Assembly: GCA_964215915.1 (NCBI GenBank)
Contig: CAXPEB010000089.1
Span: 1 to 10,858, forward strand
Length of the DNA: 10,858 bases
DNA from: UBA8524 sp964215915
GTDB lineage: Bacteria; Bacteroidota; Bacteroidia; UBA8524
Reading direction: 5' to 3'
Below the pieces are notes generated by a model. The model searched no databases. It was given only the letters and a program-made list of their open reading frames with translations, and was not told the origin of the DNA. The translations under genes and the position numbers were made by a program. Of the stretch, positions 1 to 6,356 are shown one piece after another. Each line of letters begins with the position of its first letter. Positions within the stretch are counted from its first letter, which is position 1.

Positions 1-420
1 GGCCAAAAGCGAACAGCCAAGGGCTAGCGGCCAGAACCCAATACCTAAAACCAAGAACCTCAAATTTATTGCTGTTGGGTATTGGCTATTGGAGGGTAGA
101 CAACACACACGTAGCTGTCATGTTTCGACAAGCTCAACAGGACAGAGGGCCAAAAGCGAACAGCCAAGGGCCAACCGCCAGAACCCAATACCCAAAACCG
201 AGAACCTCAAATTTATTGCTGTTGGGTATTGGCTATTGGAGGGTAGACAACACACATGTGCTGTCATGTTTCGACAGGCTCAACAGGACAGCAGGCCAAA
301 AGCGAACAGCCAAGGGCTAACGGCCAGAACCCAATACCTAATACCAAGAACCTCAAATTTATTGCTGTTGGGTATTAGCTATTGGAGGATAGACAGTACA
401 CACGTGCTGTCATGTTTCGA
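1..420. repeat. Tandem ~147-bp intergenic repeat, about 2.9 copies
   Basis: Copies start at 1, 148 and 294, each opening with GGCCAAAAGCGAACAGCCAA. The spacing is 147 then 146 bp, and the third copy breaks off near 420. Each unit has three parts. The first is a minus-oriented array of degenerate heptamers. The second is a short plus-oriented heptamer array (around GCTGTTGGGTATTGG). The third is a ~30-bp segment (CTGTCATGTTTCGACA, then GCTCAACAGGACAG). The two heptamer arrays contain CCAATACCCAA and TTGGGTATTGG, which can pair as an 11-bp stem. Open frames here are repeat translations with no protein-like character. No gene is seen in this stretch. Confidence 0.9.
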
Positions 421-679
421 CGGGGGGCAACCGTGCTTTATTTCCCGCAGAATACGCTGAAGTGCCTGAGCGTTAGCTCAAAGGCAGCTTCTTCTGAAAA
501 ACATCCGCGTGATCAGCGAAATCCGATTTGCGCGGAACACGCAGAGCCGCGGTTGGAGAAAACCCGAAAGCCTACCGATAAACCTGATTCTGCGCGATCA
601 GCGGGAAACATGACAGAGGACCAAAAGCGAACAGCCAAGGGCTATCGGCTAGAACCCAATACCTAGAACCGAGAACCCC
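362..679. repeat. Left arm of a ~320-bp inverted repeat (dispersed element)
   Basis: This stretch reappears as its reverse complement at 10358-10690, in the same internal order: a short heptamer array, a TTTCGAC-type segment, a 180-bp core at 437-616, and a long heptamer array. The core matches 10419-10598 at the same length with about 11 mismatches by eye, roughly 94% identity. It contains two related direct motifs, CCGCGTGATCAGCGAAATC and CTGCGCGATCAGCGGGAAA. There is no transposase or credible reading frame, so it is best called an intergenic dispersed repeat. Confidence 0.85.
618..679 (-). repeat. Heptamer array (fourth, partial copy of the 147-bp unit)
   Basis: Read on the minus strand, this stretch is a run of eight consecutive 7-mers in strict register, including GGTTCTA, GGTATTG, GCCCTTG and GCTGTTC. 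All fit G-[G/C]-[T/C]-N-[T/C]-T-N except for one or two positions. It matches the start of the tandem units at 1, 148 and 294, and is the inverted counterpart of 10358-10413. Confidence 0.8.
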
Positions 680-704
680 AAAAATCCCCCTCATTAAGAA
701 ATTG

Positions 705-735
705 TTTCGTAAACCGTTTCTGTTTTTTACCTTCG
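705..735 (+). promoter_or_regulatory. Candidate promoter of the B12 operon
   Basis: TTTCG (705-709), an 18-nt spacer and TACCTTCG (728-735) resemble the Bacteroidota promoter (TTTG, about 19 nt, TAnnTTTG), with one base off in each box. Transcription would start near 740, just before the riboswitch aptamer. The same TTTCG-N18-TAnnTTCG arrangement occurs upstream of ribD in this window, which supports it. No transcript data were available. Confidence 0.5.
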
Positions 736-915
736 CTGCCGTTATGGGTTCTCCGTATTGTGCGGAGATTAAAAGGGAACACCGGTGTAAATCCGGGACT
801 GTACCCGCAGCTGTAATCCTTGATTAACGCCTCTGAGGTCTTGATACCACTGCGAAAGCGGGAAGGTTCAGAGGTAAGGAAAGTCAGAAGACCTGCCTGA
901 AACAAACGAACATCA
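736..915 (+). ncRNA. Cobalamin riboswitch (AdoCbl/B12 aptamer)
   Basis: The conserved B12-aptamer blocks occur in order. TTAAAAGGGAAC runs into GGTGTAAATCCGGGACTG and then CCCGCAGCTGTAA (about 770-816). ACCACTG and the GCGGGAAGG block follow (846-865), and the closing AAGTCAGAAGACCTGCC lies at 880-897. Flanking bases form the P3-type hairpin TCCG/CGGA. The aptamer precedes a BtuB-type receptor gene, the usual target in Bacteroidota. Established knowledge: such switches repress corrinoid-uptake genes when cobalamin binds. The outer boundaries are approximate. Confidence 0.95.
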
Positions 916-938
916 GAACCTTCGGGAATAAAGGTGAC

Positions 939-968
939 GGATGGTGTACTTCGTGTATCCATACATCC
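939..968 (+). promoter_or_regulatory. Possible riboswitch expression-platform hairpin
   Basis: ATGG plus TGTAC (941-949) can pair with GTGTA plus CCAT (953-962) around a tight TTC loop, with wobble pairs and one bulge. The outer bases GGATG and CATCC can also pair. It lies between the aptamer and the ATG at 999 and has no U-tract, so translational control or a loop-loop contact with the aptamer is more likely than termination. This is structural inference by eye only. Confidence 0.4.
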
Positions 969-998
969 TTTGTTAAGCCGGTTCTGTGTACGAAAACC

Positions 999-2885
999 AT
1001 GAAGCGTTTGATTGTACACATGACTTTGCTTGGCGCTTTTTGCAGTGCCATGGCCCAGGAGCAGGACAGTAGTGTCCGGCAACTGAGGGAAGCTACCGTG
1101 CGCGATTTTCATAAAACGCCCCTCGACCAGGGTAAACTCATCCTGTTCCTGCCTAGCAACGAACTGCAGAACACCCTGAGCCAAAACCTGGAAATGAGCA
1201 GTCCGGTGTTGATCAAATCCTACGGGGCAGGCATGCTTGGTAGTGTCTCCATCCGGGGAACGGGCGCCTCGCATACTCCCCTGCTCTGGCATGGCATCTC
1301 TATCCAAAATGCACAGAACGGACAACAGGACCTCTCCCTGCTTAACGGGTTTCTTTTCGATCGTATCTCACTCAGCACCGGAGCCCAAAACAACCTGAGC
1401 ACAGGTGGTATCCTTGGAGGCAGGATCTCCCTGGACCAGGCCCCGATTAGCAAAGGCCATACACTAAGGGCCGGAATCGGGCTGGGCAGCTTTGGCACCC
1501 GGCAAATGCAACTGGCCTATGATTATGAAGGCAAGCAGATCAGCAACCGTTTCCGGGTTTACCATACGGAAGCGGAAAACGATTTCGGGTATTATAACCG
1601 GCTTCAACAGAACCGACACCAACAGATGGTCCATGCCTACACCCAAAGCATGAATGTGCTGGAAGATTTCAACTACCGGATAAACAGCAAATGGGACGCC
1701 GGCCTGGCTTTCTGGTGGCAGGAAGGAAACCGGCAAATCCCGCCAACCTTCGTGGCTGAAAGCCGGGAATCACAGCAGGACCTGTCGGCAAGGATTCTGG
1801 CTCATGCCACCTATACCGATTCTGTTCAGCTGTTCTCCGTGAGCAGTGCCTTTTTCGCCGATCATAACTACTACCAGGACCCGGATTCCCGCCTGCACAG
1901 CGCCAACCATGGTTTCACCCAGACCCACCAGCTCCGGTACCGCCGGAAACTGAAGTTGCTGAGCCTGGAAGGAGGAGCAGTATACCAGGGACTGGAAGGG
2001 AAAAGCGGCTCCTACCCGGGAGGCGTTAAAAAGGAAGAACGGTATGCGCTGTACCTGGCCCTTTTCGGGGAAAGCAATCCGGCAGGACTATTCAAATGGA
2101 AGGCAGACATCCGGCAGCAGCTGTGGCAAAACGACCCGCTGCTCCCTTCTGCCAGCCTGGGTATGGATTGGGAATTCCGGAAACAACGATTCCTGCATCT
2201 GCACCTTACCCGGATCGTGCGTCTACCCAACCTGAACGACCTGTACTGGAACCCCGGGGGCAACCCGGAGCTCCAACCCGAACAGGGATACAGCGGAGAA
2301 TTGGGCTACTCACTGGCGCGCAGCTTCGGGCGCCACCTGCTGCGGTTCAGGGCTCAGGCCTATTATTCACTGATTGATCACTGGATCATCTGGCTGCCGG
2401 AAAACGGTTACTGGACCCCGCAAAACCTGAGGCAGGTACACAGCCGCGGGGTAGAATGGGAATTCGGGTACCTGCACCTGAACGGGAAAAAGCAGCTGCA
2501 ACTGCGCTACGGGGGCAGTTTCACCCGAAGCAGCAATGAAAAACCAGCCGGCCCGGCGGATAACTCCGTAGGCAATCAGCTGATCTATGTGCCGTATTGG
2601 AAGAACTATGTCTCGCTGGAATGGAAGGTAAAACGATTTTCGGCAGCCTACGGGCATTCCTTTACCGGCGGGCGCTATATCAGTTCCGACAACCTCGAAT
2701 TCCTTCCGGCCTATTCACTCGGGAACCTGAACCTGGAATACTCCTTCCGCCTGAAAAACCAATACATCCGGGTGGGGGCAGGAATACGTAACGTTTGGGA
2801 CACCCGCTATGAAAGCATTGTTCTCCGGCCTATGCCGGGGAGGTATTTCCAGATAAACCTCAATTATCAATTATACAGAAAATGA
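999..2885 (+). CDS. btuB: TonB-dependent outer-membrane receptor, BtuB-type (cobalamin/corrinoid)
   Basis: The 628-residue product is close in size to enterobacterial BtuB (~614). A signal peptide (residues 1-19, ending SAMA before Gln20) precedes a short N-terminal segment and a plug domain at about 45-150. The plug contains SVSIRGTGASHTPLLWHGI and the DRISLSTGAQN segment that normally closes it. The remainder is a beta-barrel rich in aromatic strands, including LPNLNDLYWNPGGNPELQPE around 410-430, and ends in a YFQINLNYQLYRK strand typical of outer-membrane barrels. There is no carboxypeptidase-like N-terminal extension, so it is a compact receptor rather than a SusC-type one. Substrate assignment rests on the cobalamin riboswitch directly upstream and on the BtuG-like gene downstream. 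The ATG at 999 is chosen because it gives a clean signal peptide 31 nt after the hairpin. Its stop overlaps the next start by ATGA. Confidence in the receptor family is very high; B12 specificity is inferred. Confidence 0.93.
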   Translation: MKRLIVHMTLLGAFCSAMAQEQDSSVRQLREATVRDFHKTPLDQGKLILFLPSNELQNTLSQNLEMSSPVLIKSYGAGMLGSVSIRGTGASHTPLLWHGISIQNAQNGQQDLSLLNGFLFDRISLSTGAQNNLSTGGILGGRISLDQAPISKGHTLRAGIGLGSFGTRQMQLAYDYEGKQISNRFRVYHTEAENDFGYYNRLQQNRHQQMVHAYTQSMNVLEDFNYRINSKWDAGLAFWWQEGNRQIPPTFVAESRESQQDLSARILAHATYTDSVQLFSVSSAFFADHNYYQDPDSRLHSANHGFTQTHQLRYRRKLKLLSLEGGAVYQGLEGKSGSYPGGVKKEERYALYLALFGESNPAGLFKWKADIRQQLWQNDPLLPSASLGMDWEFRKQRFLHLHLTRIVRLPNLNDLYWNPGGNPELQPEQGYSGELGYSLARSFGRHLLRFRAQAYYSLIDHWIIWLPENGYWTPQNLRQVHSRGVEWEFGYLHLNGKKQLQLRYGGSFTRSSNEKPAGPADNSVGNQLIYVPYWKNYVSLEWKVKRFSAAYGHSFTGGRYISSDNLEFLPAYSLGNLNLEYSFRLKNQYIRVGAGIRNVWDTRYESIVLRPMPGRYFQINLNYQLYRK

Positions 2886-3811
2886 AAAAACTCAGTTTAA
2901 TCCTATTCGGGGCAATCAGCCTGCAGGCAGGAGCCCAGCAGATCGTTGCCGATTTTGAAGACTTCAGCATCAGTGCAGACACTTTTGTCAACGGAGAAAA
3001 AGGCGACACCCTCATTATCGACAATTACTTTCACTTCCCGATTATCTGGGACACCCAGTGGAGCTTCTGGGCCGGGGGATGGGCCCTTTCCAACCAGGAT
3101 GACAGCACCCGGGAAGACACGGACGGACTGTACCAATCCATAACCGGAGAAGGGTACGCCTCTCCTACTTACCTGGTAGGACAACAAGGCAGCAGCTTTG
3201 CTATTGACGATACCAGTGAAACCAGCGCCATTCAAGGCCTCTATATCACCAATACCGCTTACACCTATTCCGTAATGCTGAATGGGAACAATTTTGCGAA
3301 AAAATTCGGCGGAGCCACCGGCAACGACCCGGACTACCTCTACGTGGAAATCCGCGCCAAAGCAGGAAGCACGTGGAAGGACGATACGGTGCGGTTCTAC
3401 CTGGCCGATTTCCGCTCCTCCAATTCGGCGGAAGATAACCTGGTAAGCAGTTGGGAATGGGTGGACCTCTCCATCTTCGGGGTGGTTGACAGCCTGAGCT
3501 TTGAATTATTTTCCAGCGACACCGGACAATTCGGTATCAATACTCCCACTTTCTTTGCTATCGATCGGGTGACCCGTACCCCGGCTACTTCGGTAAAACC
3601 GGCCCAGGCTTCCAGGTTGAGCGCCTATCCCAACCCCGTATATTCCACTTTGTACCTGGAAAATGTGGGAGAGCAATGGATGCTGTTCAATCAGCAGGGC
3701 AGCCTGCTGAAAACAGGTGGCGGCAACACACTGGATGCCTCTGTATTACCCGCCGGACTGTATTACCTTCGTGATGAAACGGGTAAAACATTGAAAATTA
3801 TCAAACAATGA
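2882..3811 (+). CDS. DUF4465 (BtuH-like) secreted protein with T9SS sorting signal
   Basis: The 309-residue product starts with a signal peptide (residues 1-18, ending QAGA). The DUF4465 domain follows at about 24-230, recognised by WAGGWALSN (63-71), YITNTAYTYSVMLNGNNFAKKFGG (121-144), TGNDPDYL, RFYLADFRSS, WEWVDLS and INTPTFFAIDRV. The end is a type A T9SS sorting domain: SAYPNPVYSTLYLEN (247-261) through LPAGLYYLRDETGKTLKIIKQ. As I recall, DUF4465 includes the BtuH surface proteins of gut Bacteroides, which bind cobamides and are lipoproteins. Here the N-terminus has no lipobox Cys, and anchoring would instead come through T9SS. It is coupled by ATGA overlaps to the receptor gene and to the next gene, so it very likely helps corrinoid capture at the cell surface. 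The ligand itself is inferred. Confidence 0.88.
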   Translation: MKKLSLILFGAISLQAGAQQIVADFEDFSISADTFVNGEKGDTLIIDNYFHFPIIWDTQWSFWAGGWALSNQDDSTREDTDGLYQSITGEGYASPTYLVGQQGSSFAIDDTSETSAIQGLYITNTAYTYSVMLNGNNFAKKFGGATGNDPDYLYVEIRAKAGSTWKDDTVRFYLADFRSSNSAEDNLVSSWEWVDLSIFGVVDSLSFELFSSDTGQFGINTPTFFAIDRVTRTPATSVKPAQASRLSAYPNPVYSTLYLENVGEQWMLFNQQGSLLKTGGGNTLDASVLPAGLYYLRDETGKTLKIIKQ

Positions 3812-4773
3812 GAATCCGGATTCTACTGATCATCCTGTCCCTGGCCGGTAGTCTGCAGGCGCAATACGCCCCTCGCGACAACTGGCCGGGTTCCACCGCC
3901 ATTCCTGCCGATTCGGGAATCATTATCAGCTGGGCTGCGGATTATACCGTGAACCGGGGTTTCCGGGATATCCGGCTTCCCGACAGCGGTAAGGTGGTAG
4001 CCGGACTGGATGAATATGCGCTCGGCCCTGCCGACGGACAGCCGGTTTCCCTGGGCGACGGGGGAAATATCGTGCTACGCTTTTTCCCTCCTGTGGTGGA
4101 TGGACCGGGATATGATTTTGCCGTTTTTGAAAACGGATTCCATATCCGGATCAACGGCGACTCCGATTTCCTGGAACTGGCCTTTGTGGAGGTAAGCAGC
4201 GACGGGCAAAACTGGGTACGTTTCGCCTCCGAATCTGCCAATGACACGGTAAACCAGCTCAATACCTTCGACGGTATGAAAGCCAGCAGGGTGCATAACC
4301 TCGCCGGAAAATATGTCGGAAAATTCGGCACCCCGTTCGACCTCGCTGAGTTGAAGGACTCTGCAGGTATCGATATCATGAATATCGGATGGATACGGGT
4401 AACGGATGTGGTAGGCAGCCTGAACGACAGCCTGTGTTCACGCGATTCACGCGGACATAAAATAAACGACCCCTTCCCTACCGATTTTGACCAGGGCGGG
4501 TTCGACCTTGATGCCATTGCCGTAATCTATAACCAACATTCCCCGAATGGAGTGAAGGCAGTTGCCGGAAACTTCCGTCCATACCCGAACCCTGCTTATG
4601 CCGGACAAGGGGTGCAAATCGGAACGGAAGCAATTCCCTACCGCATATTCGACAGCCGGGGAAGCCTGGTGGAAAGCGGTATGAAGCACCTGGTGGCAAA
4701 AGACCTCCCTCCCGGAATCTATTACCTCACCTGCGGTAACTCCCGTAAACCGTTAAAACTCATCCTGCGATGA
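3808..4773 (+). CDS. Uncharacterised T9SS cell-surface protein of the B12 operon
   Basis: The 321-residue product starts with a signal peptide (residues 1-18, ending LQA). The body (20-245) carries SLGDGGNIVLRF, YDFAVFENGF (102-111), LELAFVEVSSDGQNWVRF (122-139), AGKYVGKFGTPFDL and GGFDLDAIAVI (230-240). The EVSSDGQNW-type strand recalls jelly-roll carbohydrate- or ligand-binding folds, and the acidic DQGGFDLD may bind a metal; both are inference. A type A T9SS sorting tail follows: FRPYPNPAYAG (257-266) to LPPGIYYLTCGNSRKPLKLILR. The family is usually labelled only as cell surface protein. Overlaps of ATGA at both ends place it between the BtuH-like and BtuG-like genes, so a role in corrinoid capture or in organising the receptor complex is the best guess. 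No known function is claimed. Confidence 0.85.
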   Translation: MRIRILLIILSLAGSLQAQYAPRDNWPGSTAIPADSGIIISWAADYTVNRGFRDIRLPDSGKVVAGLDEYALGPADGQPVSLGDGGNIVLRFFPPVVDGPGYDFAVFENGFHIRINGDSDFLELAFVEVSSDGQNWVRFASESANDTVNQLNTFDGMKASRVHNLAGKYVGKFGTPFDLAELKDSAGIDIMNIGWIRVTDVVGSLNDSLCSRDSRGHKINDPFPTDFDQGGFDLDAIAVIYNQHSPNGVKAVAGNFRPYPNPAYAGQGVQIGTEAIPYRIFDSRGSLVESGMKHLVAKDLPPGIYYLTCGNSRKPLKLILR

Positions 4774-5789
4774 AAAAACTCCCCATATTGCTTTTCTGGC
4801 TATTGCTCTGCGCCTGCTTCACGGAGCCGGCAGACAAGGGAATGATCCCGGACAACCTGCCCGGAGGAAAGCTGCTGATCCAGAATGAAGGCAATTTCCA
4901 ATGGGGAAATGCCGGGCTGAGCCTCTACCACCTGGACCAGAAAAGTATGGTGAGCACCAACCTCTTCCAGTCGGTAAACGGACGCCCGCTGGGTGATGTC
5001 TTGCAATCGGCACGGGTGATCGGTAACGAGATCTGGCTGGTAGTGAACAATACGGGCACCCTGGAACTGATCGACCGCAGCAGTTATGTCTCTACCAGGA
5101 GCATCCCGGGCTTTGTGTCCCCCCGCTACCTCTGTCCGCTGAATAACGACCAAGTGGCAGTCAGCGACCTGTATTCCGATAGTGTCAGTGTAATCCGGAC
5201 GGGCACGGGGATGACCGACTATAAGGTCTTTCTGAAAGGATGGACCGAAGAGATGGCTTTGGTGGAGAACAAACTCTGGGTGAGCAACCCGAACGCATAT
5301 AAGATGTATGCCATCGATCTGCAAACCCGGCAACTTAGCGACAGTGTGGAGATCGGGTTCGGGTCTTTTGCCCTGAAAAGCGATGACGGAAAAAACCTCT
5401 GGATCGCGACGCGGGGAAACAAAGACCTGGGAATTCCCAGTATGATACACGGGTATAGTCCTTCAACCGGGCAGTTTTTCTTTAGCAAGGAAGTAGGAAC
5501 GGAACCGGTTCAGGACCTCTTCCTGGACGACAACAACAGGGTGTGGTACCTGTATCGCAATCAGTTGTTCCGGTTTAAGAACAGTGCAGATCAGTTACCG
5601 GACGCACCTGTGTATGACGGAACCGGCAGGAACCTGTACGCGGCGGATTTTGTCGCCGGACGAATTGCCATCAGTGATGCCGTGGATTATGTCCAGAACG
5701 GCGAAATCCTTTTACTCGATACCGAAGGGAATGTCCTGGAACGTTTTAAGGCAGGACGTATCCCGAACGGATTCATTTATTTACCATAA
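4770..5789 (+). CDS. BtuG-like beta-propeller surface lipoprotein (YncE/DUF5074 type)
   Basis: The 339-residue product starts with a lipoprotein signal peptide: hydrophobic 4-15, then LCAC with Cys16 as the lipidated residue (Cys at -2 is slightly unusual). The mature part opens with LLIQNEGNFQWGNAGLSLY and continues with repeated blades in which short strands alternate with D/N-rich turns (VNNTGTLELIDRSSY, VSDLYSDSVSVI, WVSNPNAYKMYAIDLQTRQL, GEILLLDTEGNVLERFKAG). This fits a seven-bladed propeller. BtuG of Bacteroides thetaiotaomicron is a surface lipoprotein propeller of this kind that binds B12 extremely tightly and caps BtuB. The riboswitch and the receptor gene in the same operon make the same role likely here. 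Its start overlaps the previous stop by ATGA; its own stop is 18 nt before the next ATG. Residue-level conservation with BtuG was not checked. Confidence 0.85.
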   Translation: MKKLPILLFWLLLCACFTEPADKGMIPDNLPGGKLLIQNEGNFQWGNAGLSLYHLDQKSMVSTNLFQSVNGRPLGDVLQSARVIGNEIWLVVNNTGTLELIDRSSYVSTRSIPGFVSPRYLCPLNNDQVAVSDLYSDSVSVIRTGTGMTDYKVFLKGWTEEMALVENKLWVSNPNAYKMYAIDLQTRQLSDSVEIGFGSFALKSDDGKNLWIATRGNKDLGIPSMIHGYSPSTGQFFFSKEVGTEPVQDLFLDDNNRVWYLYRNQLFRFKNSADQLPDAPVYDGTGRNLYAADFVAGRIAISDAVDYVQNGEILLLDTEGNVLERFKAGRIPNGFIYLP

Positions 5790-5793
5790 ATCG

Positions 5794-5801
5794 TATTTTT
5801 G
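5794..5801 (+). promoter_or_regulatory. Candidate internal -7 box before DUF6580
   Basis: TATTTTTG matches the Bacteroidota -7 consensus TAnnTTTG exactly and ends 6 nt before the ATG at 5808. No convincing -33 box lies upstream. If active, transcripts would be leaderless or nearly so, and the last two genes of the block could be expressed independently of the riboswitch. The same bases create an in-frame TTG at 5799. Confidence 0.35.
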
Positions 5802-5807
5802 AAACCC

Positions 5808-6356
5808 ATGAAACTGAACATCAAAAGCAGCATTCTTATTCTGACCATTTTGGCAGCCGCATTCAGCCGCCTTATCCCGCACGCTCCCAACTTTACCCCT
5901 ATCGGAGCAGTGGCCCTGTTCGGTGCTGCCTATTTCAGCAGAAAATACCTGGCCTTCCTGGTGCCGGCCGTATCCATATTCATCAGCTCTCTGGTGATCA
6001 ACAATGTCATGTTCCACCCGGAATCTTTTGTCTGGTTCGATTACAATTTCATCAGCCAGATACTGGGATTCGCCCTCATCAGCCTGATGGGTATGTATAC
6101 CCTGAAGCAGGTGAAATTCCGGAACGTGTTGTTCAGCAGCATCAGCGCTTCGCTTATCTTTTTTGTAGTGAGTAATTTCGGCGACTGGATGAGTGGCATG
6201 ATGTACCCGCAAACCCTGGAGGGTCTGGCCCTCTGTTACAGAAATGCCATTCCTTTCTTCTGGAACACCCTGGCCGGTGACCTGGTATACTGTGGAATCC
6301 TGTTCGGCGGTTTCGAACTGGTACGCCGCAATGTTCCGGCTCTTGCCCATGCCTGA
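5808..6356 (+). CDS. DUF6580 family integral membrane protein (putative transporter)
   Basis: The 182-residue product is hydrophobic, with about five or six membrane segments (roughly 6-24, 28-44, 46-66, 80-98, 107-125 and 150-172). Family hallmarks are RLIPHAPNFTPIGAVALFGAAYF (21-43), VSNFGDW (121-127), YPQTLEGLALCYRNAIPFFWNTLAGDLVY (133-161) and LFGGFE. The NFxPIGAxALF segment resembles S-components of ECF vitamin transporters, and the family is annotated elsewhere only as putative transport protein. The ATG at 5808 is preferred over a TTG at 5799, which lies in the -7-like box. It follows the BtuG-like gene by 18 nt and overlaps DUF5522 by 8 nt. Inner-membrane corrinoid or cobalt handling is a reasonable inference from context, but no ECF energising subunits are visible here. 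Confidence 0.85.
   Translation: MKLNIKSSILILTILAAAFSRLIPHAPNFTPIGAVALFGAAYFSRKYLAFLVPAVSIFISSLVINNVMFHPESFVWFDYNFISQILGFALISLMGMYTLKQVKFRNVLFSSISASLIFFVVSNFGDWMSGMMYPQTLEGLALCYRNAIPFFWNTLAGDLVYCGILFGGFELVRRNVPALAHA

Noticed and set aside
69..666. Plus-strand open frames of 83, 123 and 94 residues
   Set aside because: They are translations of the tandem and dispersed repeats: the same peptide strings recur at the repeat period, and composition is not protein-like.
1..690. CRISPR array
   Set aside because: The spacing is ~147 bp and the parts between repeated words are themselves repeated, so there are no unique spacers, and no cas genes are nearby.
663..1325. Minus-strand open frame of 220 residues opposite the riboswitch and receptor start
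   Set aside because: It runs antisense through a strongly recognised riboswitch and signal peptide, and shows no family motifs.
3942..4517. Minus-strand open frame of 191 residues
   Set aside because: Shadow of the T9SS surface protein gene; Ser/Pro-rich composition reflects the antisense of its codon use.
4800..5450. Minus-strand open frame of 216 residues
   Set aside because: Shadow of the BtuG-like lipoprotein gene; no motifs, and the plus-strand frame has a lipobox and propeller repeats.
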